Source of the DNA: Mongoliibacter ruber
Lineage (GTDB): Bacteria > Bacteroidota > Bacteroidia > Cytophagales > Cyclobacteriaceae
Length of the DNA: 64,000 nt
Direction: 5' to 3'
Assembly (NCBI RefSeq): GCF_003003005.1
Contig: NZ_PVTR01000004.1
Span: 1 to 64,000 of the forward strand
Under the pieces are notes generated by a model. That model was not told the origin of the DNA and did no database searches. It saw only the letters and a program-made list of their open reading frames with translations. Positions 1-8,452 of the stretch are shown piece by piece; the stretch's first letter is position 1; every line of letters starts with the position of its first letter. The position numbers and the translations under genes were made by a program.

Positions 1-240
1 GAACTGGTTGTAAATTGTTAAAACTTGCCCCGGCGAATGTTGGGGAGTTAATTGTTAAAAGTTAAAAATGTTAAAAGTTGGGCGGATTGTGGGTGCAGGG
101 GATTTTGCCGTTGTGAGTAGGGTTTAAGCGTTTAGGACCTTCACTACGCATAGGTTCTTAATTTTATCCCGATTCTCTTCGTTCTCGGGATCTACGTTAT
201 ACTTCGATTTCAATCTTATTTCTATCGTATTTCTACAATT
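1..240. repeat. Left-edge copy of the mosaic repeat family
   Basis: Non-coding. It holds the tail of an octamer tract joined to a GTTAAAA-rich linker, a CCCC/GGGG hairpin at about 28-45, the block seen again at 12.4-12.6 kb, a hairpin with arms TCCCGA/TCGGGA at 167-190, and 11-bp GAAATA-type units from about 200. The orientation is the same as the 11.5-12.65 kb cluster. The copy runs directly into the stop codon of the XRE-S24 gene. It may continue beyond the window. Confidence 0.8.
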
Positions 241-1020
241 TCATCCTTGCTTTTCCCCTATCCTCGTAATCTCTGCCTTCAAATCTAAAATCATATTCGA
301 AATATCATCCAAACTCACTGGTTGCGATTTGTCTTTGGGGTTGGGGAAATCTGTGCTTATAAAAGCCCTTGCTTCCCAAATTTCCAACACATCCTCGCCC
401 TTTACTTCATAAGGTTTGTAGTGTTCGTTGTCTGACACCATAAATAGCTTCCCGTTCTCTTCCAAGTAATTGAAAACCCGCTTGTATACCACTCCTTCGG
501 AGGATGTGACCAACACATAGGTTTTGCCACTCTGAATATGGCTCAATTGCTCTATATAAGCACCGATGACAATGGTTCCGGCTACCAAGGGCAACATACT
601 GTCACCACTGAGCTCAAAGGCACGGTAGGTGTTGTTTTTGGATAAATTGGGCAAGTGAAACTGAGGCAGGGATTCCATGTACTCCGGATCTGCAAAACCG
701 TTGAGATATCCCGCTGAGGCTTTTTGTGGTACCATGGTGATATTCTCTTTGTCACTGTCATCCACTGCGATGGTTAGTATTTTAATCTGCTTCTGCTGAT
801 TGACCTTCCTACCCTTTTCCTGGATATTATGATGCAAAAGTTCATCCAAGCTGATGCCAAAAGTACCCGTAATCACTTCCAAAGCTGAAAGTTTGGGTTC
901 CGAACGCCCATCTTCATAGGCTGATATCATACTTCTCTGCACACCTAATTTCTCGGCAAGCTCCGATTGGGTCATCCCCACTTCAGACCTGAGGTATCTG
1001 AGGTTTTTGGCTAGTAGCAT
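241..1020 (-). CDS. XRE-family repressor with LexA/S24 self-cleavage domain
   Basis: A 259-residue transcriptional regulator. Residues 5-60 form a Cro/CI-type helix-turn-helix (MTQSELAEKLGVQ, then SMISAYEDGR). The C-terminal half is a peptidase S24 fold: a candidate Ala-Gly cleavage site in KASAGY (103-104), the nucleophile Ser141 in SGDSM and the general-base Lys180 in VYKRV. Family knowledge predicts RecA-stimulated or otherwise induced self-cleavage that relieves repression. It lies 11 bp downstream of an 84-residue gene and probably shares its promoter, which carries operator-like palindromes. Its target is probably its own operon, and whether it touches the polysaccharide genes cannot be seen here. 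The repeat cluster begins immediately at its stop codon. Confidence 0.88.
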   Translation of the reverse strand: MLLAKNLRYLRSEVGMTQSELAEKLGVQRSMISAYEDGRSEPKLSALEVITGTFGISLDELLHHNIQEKGRKVNQQKQIKILTIAVDDSDKENITMVPQKASAGYLNGFADPEYMESLPQFHLPNLSKNNTYRAFELSGDSMLPLVAGTIVIGAYIEQLSHIQSGKTYVLVTSSEGVVYKRVFNYLEENGKLFMVSDNEHYKPYEVKGEDVLEIWEARAFISTDFPNPKDKSQPVSLDDISNMILDLKAEITRIGEKQG

Positions 1021-1031
1021 GGTGATTGGTT

Positions 1032-1286
1032 TTAGGCTGAGTACAAATAAAAATTATGGTCTTCTTTGACCGGATTCTGAAGAGAAATAGGATTGGTAGA
1101 GGATTTCATCTTTCTCCTGTACATCCTTTCCTGAATCTCTGCAATGATCTCTCCTACAGGTTTGGGTTCATCTGTCAATAGGTATCCATACATAGGTTTC
1201 TTGTCATCCTCTATAAAAAACTTGACCTGACAGTTGCCACTTGGAAGTTCCTTTTGGGTAATGCTGATGTTTGCTTCTGTTTCCAT
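1032..1286 (-). CDS. Small hypothetical protein, first gene of the XRE-S24 operon
   Basis: An 84-residue protein with no family I recognise. It is charged and soluble, with no signal peptide or membrane segment. The middle (PVGEIIAEIQERMYRRKM) looks helical and basic. It starts at an ATG just downstream of the operator-like palindromes at 1330-1369 and ends 11 bp before the S24 repressor, so the two are probably co-transcribed. A role as a cofactor or target of the repressor is only a guess from position. Confidence 0.55.
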   Translation of the reverse strand: METEANISITQKELPSGNCQVKFFIEDDKKPMYGYLLTDEPKPVGEIIAEIQERMYRRKMKSSTNPISLQNPVKEDHNFYLYSA

Positions 1287-1790
1287 GAGTGTTTGATTTT
1301 AAGTGCGATAACAGAAGCTAAAGTAATAATGTTATTTTAAATAACATATACATGTTGTTAAAATTAACACTATATCGACATATACTGTCACAAAAAATAA
1401 TTGTTTCACCTTTTTTTAGCCCTTATTCTAAAAAAAGGTCTCTCTCAGTCACTTAAAGAATCGACTATTCCTTTCTAAAATTTTAATTGCTAGCACAAAT
1501 GATAAATATCAAGCTCTTTTAAGCTGTAAACTTTGTCTCTTACTATTTATATTTACCTCAGTCTATATTCCTTTGTTCGACCTATACAAAAAAAAATCAC
1601 CCTCTTCAAAAATTCCCAAAGGTTGAAAGCAAGTTTAAATACTTCCTAGGAGTAAGCCTTAGTTTTGTTTTTTTTCATATTTTTGACTCGGTCAGATTTG
1701 GTGATTCCAACATCAGTATAAATTTCTTCCTTCTTGGGATTTTATATTTATACAATGACTTTTAAAATCTCAAATATTCTAAAATTACTA
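1287..1790. other. Divergent intergenic region
   Basis: About 500 AT-rich bases between the leftward repressor operon and the only rightward gene. It contains the palindrome cluster at 1330-1369 and, on the plus strand, a TATTTTTG element at 1678-1685 that matches the Bacteroidota -7 box TANNTTTG. No convincing -33 TTTG is at the right distance. No gene was seen. Confidence 0.5.
1330..1369. promoter_or_regulatory. Cluster of three operator-like palindromes
   Basis: Three adjoining or overlapping dyads lie about 45-80 bp before the start of the 84-residue gene. 1330-1346 is a 17-bp palindrome TGTTATTTTAAATAACA with 8-bp arms. 1343-1356 has arms AACAT/ATGTT. 1356-1369 has arms TGTTAA/TTAACA. 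The first and third share the half-site TGTTA. This is the arrangement expected for a CI/LexA-like dimer binding cooperatively at its own promoter. Binding itself is inferred. Confidence 0.55.
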
Positions 1791-3428
1791 ATGCAAATTA
1801 AAATCGGCATTCTTACAAAACCACTTGAAAAACTTGAGGATTGGGAATTAAAAATATTTGATCAGATAATTCAGGAGCCTGAATTGGACATCGTCTGTTT
1901 ATTTACAGATGGAAGGCAATTTGAAGAAGCACCAAAAAAAGGATTATTAAGTTATTTGAAGCCATTCAATTTCCTTTACAAATGGCAAATACATCTTGAA
2001 GAACGTTTTTTCAAAGCTCATAAATTCTCAAATACGGAGAGGGTGCTCAGCTACCTGAAAACTTTGCCACTAATCCCCCTGAATCCCACTAAAAAGAACT
2101 TTGTAGATTATTTTGATCATTCAGAATGTGAAAAAATCAGTCCTTATGGCCTTGATTTACTTTTAAGACATGAATTTGGAATAATAAAAGGAGAGATTTT
2201 TAAAGTAGCAAAATATGGAATCTGGTCTTTCCATCATGCTGACAACGACGTCAATCGCGGAGGTCCAGCTGGTTTTTGGGAAGCAAGGTTAAAGCAAGAT
2301 GTCATGGGTATTACCTTGCAACAATTGAATAGTGAGCTGGACGGAGGGAAAATAATTGATAAGGCATTTTTCAACAATCAGTTTTCTATGATCAAAAATA
2401 GAAGGAGGGCACAAATGTATTCCTCTGTACTTTTGTTGAAGTACCTGAGACTCTTAAAAAACGACAGGTTTGAAACCAAAGAATCTCAAACTTATCACTA
2501 CCCCCTTTACAGACGTCCCGGATTAAAGGACACCTTGGCATACCTATGGGTCTTTTATAATTACTTAGTCAAAAAGAAAAAGGCCGAATTTGTAAGTAAA
2601 AATTTCAATGCAAAATTACACACTTGGACTTTAGCAGTCGGTAAAGGGCATTTCTTACAAAGTCCATTGTTTAGAACCAAAGAACTGAATGTACCTCAAA
2701 ACGCATTTTGGGCGGATCCCCATTTATTTGAATTTGAATCAAGAAATTACATTTTTTTTGAAAATTTCTCTTATGACAGTGGTCAGGCTTCTATCAGCTG
2801 TGGGGAATTGATAGGAAATAAATTAGAAAATATCACTGAAGTTATCAATCAGGAAAAACATTATTCTTACCCTCAAATAATAGAGGAGGATGGAAATATT
2901 TATATGATTCCTGAATCTGCCTTGACAAACAGGCTTGAAGTGTACAAGTGTCTGGAATTCCCTCATAGATGGGAATTATACAAAACATGTTTTGAAGGGG
3001 AGTCTATTGCAGACGTCAATTACCTAGAAGATCAAAATGGAGATAGGTGGTTATTTTTAAGCAAATCGCAGGAAGAGGAATTTGATCATTGTACGGAGCT
3101 TCACATCTATAAAATCGATTCCCTCGAACTCAATCAAGTAGAGGAACATAGACAAAATCCGGTAATCCTGGATTCAAGAAAAGCGAGAAATGGTGGTCCT
3201 TTTTTCACTTATAATGGTGAGCTTTATAGGCCATCACAGCAAAATGTGAGAGGAATCTACGGATATGGACTAAAAATAAACAAGGTGAAAGAGCTCAATT
3301 TAGAGCATTATGTGGAAGAAGATGTGATCGAAGTATTGCCACATTTCAAAAAAGGACTATCTGGTATTCATCACCTGCACCAAGGTAAAAACATCTTTAT
3401 TATTGATTATGCCTATTCAAAAAAATAG
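1791..3428 (+). CDS. Formyltransferase-like protein fused to a C-terminal beta-propeller-like domain
   Basis: The reading frame opens at 1734, but the ATG at 1791 (MQIKIGIL) gives a start that fits a Rossmann-type formyltransferase fold, leaving 545 residues. Around residue 150-200 it carries a formyltransferase-like signature: SFHHADN, then GGPAGFWEA, then ELDGGKII. This resembles the I-N-x-H ... D-x-G region of methionyl-tRNA and UDP-sugar formyltransferases, although the Asn position appears to be Ser. The C-terminal half (NAFWADPHLFEF, YIFFENF, SYPQIIEEDGNIYMIPE) resembles the five-bladed glucosamine inositolphosphorylceramide transferase-like/GH43-type domain. A role in sugar N-formylation or transfer is inferred from fold and from the polysaccharide neighbourhood. 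It is the only clear plus-strand gene in the window. Confidence 0.7.
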   Translation: MQIKIGILTKPLEKLEDWELKIFDQIIQEPELDIVCLFTDGRQFEEAPKKGLLSYLKPFNFLYKWQIHLEERFFKAHKFSNTERVLSYLKTLPLIPLNPTKKNFVDYFDHSECEKISPYGLDLLLRHEFGIIKGEIFKVAKYGIWSFHHADNDVNRGGPAGFWEARLKQDVMGITLQQLNSELDGGKIIDKAFFNNQFSMIKNRRRAQMYSSVLLLKYLRLLKNDRFETKESQTYHYPLYRRPGLKDTLAYLWVFYNYLVKKKKAEFVSKNFNAKLHTWTLAVGKGHFLQSPLFRTKELNVPQNAFWADPHLFEFESRNYIFFENFSYDSGQASISCGELIGNKLENITEVINQEKHYSYPQIIEEDGNIYMIPESALTNRLEVYKCLEFPHRWELYKTCFEGESIADVNYLEDQNGDRWLFLSKSQEEEFDHCTELHIYKIDSLELNQVEEHRQNPVILDSRKARNGGPFFTYNGELYRPSQQNVRGIYGYGLKINKVKELNLEHYVEEDVIEVLPHFKKGLSGIHHLHQGKNIFIIDYAYSKK

Positions 3429-3743
3429 GTTTTACACCATGCTGACTTCGGTAGTCTTGAGTCTTTTCAGCATGAAAAAAAGTGATCTGTATATAGAGAC
3501 AATGATGGTAATGTCAACGGAATACTTTTTAGAAAATGATTGATATCAGATACTGATTGTAACTGCCGAGGATAAACAGTCATCCATGAAAATATCTGCG
3601 CCGTAGCCTGTACAATCATACTCATGTAAAGCAGGTGTCTATAGGTGCCTGAATGACAGAAAAGAAACTAACCTGCTTATTGCAAATTCACGAACTGCCG
3701 AAAGAATGTATTAAATCAAGTGCTCTTGGTGTAGACTCAGGAA
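3429..3743. other. Convergent intergenic gap
   Basis: 315 bases between two convergent genes. An 8-bp stem CATGCTGA/TCAGCATG spans 3438-3474 with a 21-nt loop. It lacks a U-tract in either useful direction. I see no gene here. Confidence 0.5.
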
Positions 3744-4946
3744 TTAATTATCACTCAATTTTATATTTTCCAGTATCTTGGATTTTATTCTAGTTCTCCT
3801 TCTAGGCTTGCTTTCCTTAGTTTCTGGTTCCACATCCTGACTGTTCAGTAGTGGCTCAATAGGGAAATTTTTAGCTAAAATGGAAGCTGTCTGCTTTGAT
3901 CTTTTTCTTACTCTTTTTAAGGTTACAGAATCCAATCTATAGCCAAGTAAAACAGCCAATAAAACAAGGGCAGGTATCATTACATAATCAGAAAAACCTG
4001 ATCCTAATACTGACAAAGCAATAAAAGAAATACTTATAAAACCAAGGAGCAAGGATACTTGATCGTGTCTAAGGCCACCTCTCATTAGAAAATGATGCAC
4101 ATGGCTCTTATCAGGTGCCATTGGGGACTTTCCATTTGAAGCCCTACGGAAAAACACCCTAGCTGTATCGTATAGCGGAATGATCACCAAAGCAATGCCT
4201 GCAGCTATCGGAGCTCTAAATTTCAAACCCTCCACATCTAATAAGTGTCCATTCATATCAATAAAATGGATTACCAAAGTAGCCAATGCAAAGCCTAGAC
4301 AAAGGGAGCCTGTATCACCCATGAATACTTTAGCTGGATGCCAGTTGAATATCAAAAAGGATAAAACACCGCCTGTAAGGGTCAAACTTAAAATCGCAAA
4401 TGAGGTCTGTCCTACTGAATAAAACCACCAAGACAAAAACGTAAATGCAATCACTGATACTGTTCCAGCCAATCCATCTAAGCCATCAATTAGGTTAAAT
4501 GCGTTGGTCAAAACAATAACGGTAAAGAATGAAAGCCCATAACTCAGAACCAATGGCAAGTCATATACGCCAAATAATCCGTAAAGACCGGTTATCCTGA
4601 CATCTGCCATGACCACTACTATAAATGTGGCGACCAATTGGGATGCAAGCTTCTGCCAGGCGGTCAAATTAACCAAATCATCCCTGATACCTACAAACAA
4701 CATCAAAGATAAGGCGGCCAAAATAAACCTTAATTCAAGTAGCTGACTGTAATCCATCCAAATAAACAAACTGAAAAGAGTCGCTATCACAAAGCCTAGA
4801 CCTCCCATAGAGGGTATCTTGTTACTATGTATTTTCCTACCACCGGGAGAATCTATCACATCCAATTTCTTTAAAAAGAATATTAATATAGGAGTGATTA
4901 AAAAACAGACGGCAAAAGCAGTTAAAAAAGATCCTAAAATTTTCAT
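3744..4946 (-). CDS. wecA: WecA/MraY-family undecaprenyl-phosphate sugar-1-phosphate transferase
   Basis: A 400-residue polytopic membrane enzyme of the PNPT family, which transfers a HexNAc-1-phosphate from UDP to undecaprenyl phosphate on the cytoplasmic face. Visible motifs are DSPGGRKIHSNKIPSMGG near residue 32, the first Asp pair in GIRDDL near 107, NLIDGLDGLAGT near 151, the FMGDTGS catalytic loop near 208 and a basic HVHHFLMRGG segment near 285. About ten hydrophobic helices are seen. The basic tail KPRRRTRIKSK after the last helix is probably cytoplasmic. It may prime a glycan that the WecG/TagA-type enzyme at 42.2 kb extends. The window also has a PglC-type initiator, so which enzyme starts which glycan is open. 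Confidence 0.88.
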   Translation of the reverse strand: MKILGSFLTAFAVCFLITPILIFFLKKLDVIDSPGGRKIHSNKIPSMGGLGFVIATLFSLFIWMDYSQLLELRFILAALSLMLFVGIRDDLVNLTAWQKLASQLVATFIVVVMADVRITGLYGLFGVYDLPLVLSYGLSFFTVIVLTNAFNLIDGLDGLAGTVSVIAFTFLSWWFYSVGQTSFAILSLTLTGGVLSFLIFNWHPAKVFMGDTGSLCLGFALATLVIHFIDMNGHLLDVEGLKFRAPIAAGIALVIIPLYDTARVFFRRASNGKSPMAPDKSHVHHFLMRGGLRHDQVSLLLGFISISFIALSVLGSGFSDYVMIPALVLLAVLLGYRLDSVTLKRVRKRSKQTASILAKNFPIEPLLNSQDVEPETKESKPRRRTRIKSKILENIKLSDN

Positions 4947-4977
4947 AAACCTGTTAACTAAAATTTAATAACACAAA

Positions 4978-4985
4978 CAAATATA
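4978..4985 (-). promoter_or_regulatory. Putative -7 element of wecA
   Basis: TATATTTG on the minus strand matches TANNTTTG and lies about 32 bp before the wecA ATG. A TTTG at 5010-5013 is 24 bp upstream, slightly longer than the usual 19-21, so the -33 assignment is weak. Confidence 0.4.
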
Positions 4986-5056
4986 ATACGTTTTAGTGCA
5001 TATTTTAAGCAAATGTAAAACATAATTTACATAGAAAAGGAATTTTCAATGAATTT

Positions 5057-6973
5057 TTAATCAATTTTATCCAAGACCGAATATTTGGACACATTGCTTT
5101 TGAACTCAGGAACCATCTCTTTTAGCTTAACCACTATTTCGAAATCATCTCCAAGACGACCTAAGTCTGACAAGTGTCCCACGCCTATCTTTATTTCTTC
5201 AAAATTTATATCCATCATCTCTGCTATCTTGATTTTAGGGTGATGGGTAGGCATTACTTTTTCCTCTTCATTGAGAAGTTCCTCATACAATTTCTCCCCT
5301 GGTCTTAAGCCAGTAAAAACAATTTTGATGTCTATTTCAGGTTCCTTTCCTGATAGTTTTATCATCCTTCGGGCCAAGTCAACAATTTTAACAGGTGTAC
5401 CCATATCAAAAATAAATATTTCACCCCCATTACCCATTACTCCGGCCTCTATGACCAATTGACATGCTTCAGGAATTGTCATAAAAAATCTGTTGATCCT
5501 TGGATGGGTGATAGTGAGTGGGCCCCCTTTCAGCAATTGTTTCCTAAAGAGTGGTATCACAGAACCATTACTCCCCAATACATTTCCAAAACGAGTCGTG
5601 ATGAATTTTGTACCTTCACTCAGACCTTCTTGCGAGATTTTTTGGTTCAAACTCTGAATGTACATCTCAGCCAACCGCTTGCTTGCCCCCATTACATTGG
5701 TAGGATTGACAGCTTTATCTGTGCTTACCAGGATGAATTTTTCTATACCATAAGCAACAGATAGGTCCGCTATATTTTTTGTACCTATCACATTTGTTTT
5801 GATAGCCTGATGTGGATACTCCTCCATCAAAGGCACATGTTTGTAAGCTGCAGCATGAAAAACCACCTGAGGCCTCTCAAGCTCAAACAAGCTTTCCATG
5901 TTTTGCTTATCCCGAATATCCCCGACCACAAACTTTTTATCAACAAAATTGCTGGTCAGTTTAAAATCTTGCTCCAGGTCGTACAATGGTGACTCTGCAA
6001 TATCAAATAGAATCAGTTTCTTGACTTTAGTTTGGCTTATTTGCCTGCATAGCTCACTTCCTATAGATCCAGCAGCCCCTGTTACCAATACCACTTTTCC
6101 TTCCAGGAAGTCAATGATTTCCTGTGACTCCAAGACAATCTCGTCTCTGCCCAGAAGATCTTCAATTTTAACATCCCTGATATCTCCGGTAGTCAATGAA
6201 CCATGAATCCATTCATTCATGGGAGGGATTGTTTTTAACTTCAATTTCAATCGCAGACATTCATCAGTAATCTCCACCAATCTTTTGGAAGGCAGGTTCC
6301 TTACTGTCACGATCACTTCTTCAATGTCTTTTTCTGCTTTGAGTTTTTCTAAGGATTCAAGTCCTCTGAGTATCTTTTTACCATCTATCAATTTCCCATC
6401 CTTCCCAGAATCATCGTCCAAGAATGCCACAGGGTTTTGTAGTGTTTTTGGGTCATTCATCAATGATTTGTAGGTCAGCAAGCCCGCTTCTCCTGCACCA
6501 AATATCACCACATTGATATATTGCTTTCTAAGACTGATTGTTCTCGCGTGATGGAACACTTGCCTCACCATCAACCTGTAAGTTACCAGCAAGACCAAAG
6601 AGAAGAAAATCCCAATCAAGGCCACTGAAGCAGGTAAGAAATTGGTGGGATCGACAAGCTCGAGGACAACATTTAGGTACTTGAAGAACTGCAACAAGAA
6701 AAATGAGAAAAACAAAGTGTACAGCATGACACTCAAATCCCTGATTGAGGTATGCCGAACAATTCCCGCATACGACTTTGTAATCATCATGGAGACTAAG
6801 ACAAGTATCACAAAAACCGATACACTTGGCAAAAGCCCATAATGGTTTTCAGCACTCAGTTCAAAATTAAACCTTAGAAAATAGGCAAAAACTGAAGCAA
6901 TAAAGACCAGAATAAGGTCTAAAAGTATAATAAACCATCTTGGCAATATTTTTAAATCCTGTAAAAAACTCAT
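5057..6973 (-). CDS. Membrane-bound UDP-GlcNAc 4,6-dehydratase (CapD/PglF/WbpM type)
   Basis: A 638-residue protein. Four N-terminal transmembrane helices (about 10-140) are followed by a CoA-binding-like Rossmann segment (VVIFGAGEAG near 153). A C-terminal SDR domain follows, with the NAD motif VTGAAGSIGSELCRQ near 297 and a later STDKAVNPTNVMGASKR stretch in which Lys and Met-Gly-Ala-Ser-Lys replace the usual YxxxK, as in the 4,6-dehydratase family. It converts UDP-GlcNAc to the 4-keto-6-deoxy intermediate. With the downstream PglD-like acyltransferase and PglE-like aminotransferase genes it fits a UDP-diNAc-bacillosamine or related amino-sugar route. The length is typical for the family. 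Confidence 0.9.
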   Translation of the reverse strand: MSFLQDLKILPRWFIILLDLILVFIASVFAYFLRFNFELSAENHYGLLPSVSVFVILVLVSMMITKSYAGIVRHTSIRDLSVMLYTLFFSFFLLQFFKYLNVVLELVDPTNFLPASVALIGIFFSLVLLVTYRLMVRQVFHHARTISLRKQYINVVIFGAGEAGLLTYKSLMNDPKTLQNPVAFLDDDSGKDGKLIDGKKILRGLESLEKLKAEKDIEEVIVTVRNLPSKRLVEITDECLRLKLKLKTIPPMNEWIHGSLTTGDIRDVKIEDLLGRDEIVLESQEIIDFLEGKVVLVTGAAGSIGSELCRQISQTKVKKLILFDIAESPLYDLEQDFKLTSNFVDKKFVVGDIRDKQNMESLFELERPQVVFHAAAYKHVPLMEEYPHQAIKTNVIGTKNIADLSVAYGIEKFILVSTDKAVNPTNVMGASKRLAEMYIQSLNQKISQEGLSEGTKFITTRFGNVLGSNGSVIPLFRKQLLKGGPLTITHPRINRFFMTIPEACQLVIEAGVMGNGGEIFIFDMGTPVKIVDLARRMIKLSGKEPEIDIKIVFTGLRPGEKLYEELLNEEEKVMPTHHPKIKIAEMMDINFEEIKIGVGHLSDLGRLGDDFEIVVKLKEMVPEFKSNVSKYSVLDKID

Positions 6974-7436
6974 TCGCTTCTTATTTACTTCTCAAATGTA
7001 AAGATATTTATCCTTACAAATAACTATAATCCGAATTAAAAAATGACAATAAAACAATCCTTAAACTTTTAATACATAAATACATAATTAAAACACAAAA
7101 TAGTTATATTAATAATGAAATAAAATGCAGAATTTTGATAGTAAAACGTAAAATTTCTTGATCAAAACAAAAACAATTGAACATGCAATTTGCTCCTCAT
7201 CTTTTCAATCTCTACGAAAACTATGCCAAACTCAAATACAAACTGTTGATTAATAGGTATTTAACCTCTACATCAATTCTATGCCAAAATATTTAAGCGT
7301 ATACAAAAACCTACATACCTACCAGTCAGATTTTTATGTTTACAAATATTATTAGATAAACTATAAATCTAATTAGGCTAAACTTTAAAAGATAAGCGAA
7401 AAAAGCAATCAGTAATAAGAACAGAATCCCTAAAAT
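6974..7436. other. AT-rich intergenic region
   Basis: 463 very AT-rich bases between the dehydratase start and the acetyltransferase stop. Apart from the -7-like box at 6993-7000, I see no gene, repeat copy or strong hairpin. Confidence 0.5.
6993..7000 (-). promoter_or_regulatory. Putative -7 element of the capD-like gene
   Basis: TACATTTG on the minus strand (TANNTTTG) lies about 20 bp before the ATG. A TTTG at 7017-7020 gives a 16-bp spacer, shorter than the consensus. Confidence 0.35.
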
Positions 7437-8045
7437 CTAAGGCAGAATTCTTTCAAAAGGACTTACGTTTTTGTTGCCTATCCAACAAGAATTGTCAGGC
7501 ACATCTTTGTTGACGATGCTTCCTGCACCAATCGTGCACCACTGACCAATCTTTACCCCAGGAAGGATGATGGCATTGGCACCGATCAGGGTCCCCTCCC
7601 CTACCTGTATACCTCCACAAAGCGTGGCTTGCGGAGCAATATGCACAAAGTCACCAATATTGCAGTCATGATCAATGGATGCCCCTGTATTGATGATGGT
7701 CTGATTACCGATGACCGATGAGACTTTGATTATCGCTCCCTCCATAACTACACAGCCTGTTCCCAGATTTGCTCTTTTCGAAAAGATCGCTGATTCATGT
7801 ATGATATTGGCAAATTTAACTTTCCCGGTAAGGTTGAGGGCAAGCTGTTTTCTTATGGCATTATTTCCGATCGCAATAAAAAGATCTGACCTGAACCTAA
7901 AATTAGAAGGAATGGCTCCGATAATGGGATAACCAAGGATGTCAGTTTTGTTAGGATCATCATCAAAAACTCCATGAATTTTCTCATAGGAGTCAATGAT
8001 ATCTATAATTACCTTACCATGTCCTGAGGCGCCGTAGATATACAT
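7437..8045 (-). CDS. PglD/NeuD-family sugar O/N-acyltransferase
   Basis: A 202-residue protein with the two-part architecture of PglD. The N-terminal Rossmann-like UDP-sugar-binding domain has YIYGASGHGKVIIDII at the start. It is followed by a left-handed beta-helix of hexapeptide repeats (GTGCVVMEGAIIKVSS onward) containing the catalytic-type His in ASIDHDCNIGDFVHIAPQ, and a closing VNKDVPDNSCWIGN loop. The family acetylates the 4-amino group made by a PglE-type aminotransferase, using acetyl-CoA. The DegT gene lies upstream and the dehydratase downstream, giving the complete F-E-D set. Confidence 0.88.
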   Translation of the reverse strand: MYIYGASGHGKVIIDIIDSYEKIHGVFDDDPNKTDILGYPIIGAIPSNFRFRSDLFIAIGNNAIRKQLALNLTGKVKFANIIHESAIFSKRANLGTGCVVMEGAIIKVSSVIGNQTIINTGASIDHDCNIGDFVHIAPQATLCGGIQVGEGTLIGANAIILPGVKIGQWCTIGAGSIVNKDVPDNSCWIGNKNVSPFERILP

Positions 8046-8452
8046 ATTGTTTTCTTTTGGGTGAAAAACATTTCTAATATTATCTATTTTGACGGAAATT
8101 ACGTAAGGATTTGGGATTTATTTTCTGATTTTCAACAAAAATGTATTTAAAGCGGGTTTTTACGTATTTTAATTACATTAAAAGTATTGTAAAATATTTT
8201 TTCAGGACTCTTCCACTTTAAATCTTAAAACCCAAACTTTCAACTTTGCTTTAACCTTAAATCCGCTTTTTTACCAGTAGAATCATGAAACTGGAATAAA
8301 CCAACGATTTTAAGCCAATATCTATTAGTATCCCTTTGCCAAAAAAACCTCGTTTAATTGATTGGTGGCATAATTGCGGATAATCATAACCTATTAATAT
8401 CAGATTGATCTATGACCCTTTTTTTATTCGTTAGTGGTCTAATTGCGGATAT
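8046..8452. other. Intergenic region carrying a dispersed repeat
   Basis: 407 bases with no gene. The right half (8261-8388) is one copy of a direct repeat whose partner lies at 62989-63150. A shorter echo of its last 30 bases (TTAGTGG...ATTGCGGAT..TCATATTA) occurs at 8431-8460, running into the stop codon of the aminotransferase gene. Confidence 0.7.
8261..8388 (+). repeat. Direct repeat copy DR-left (128 bp)
   Basis: Aligns without gaps to 62989-63150 apart from two extra 17-bp units in the latter. The last 74 bases (8315-8388 versus 63077-63150) match at 70 positions by eye. It ends in an ATTGCGGATAATCAT motif. Both copies sit just past the 3' end of a leftward gene. Confidence 0.85.

Noticed and set aside
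3438-3474. Terminator between the convergent genes
   Set aside because: The 8-bp stem has a 21-nt loop and is followed by A residues on the plus strand; there is no U-tract in either direction of use.
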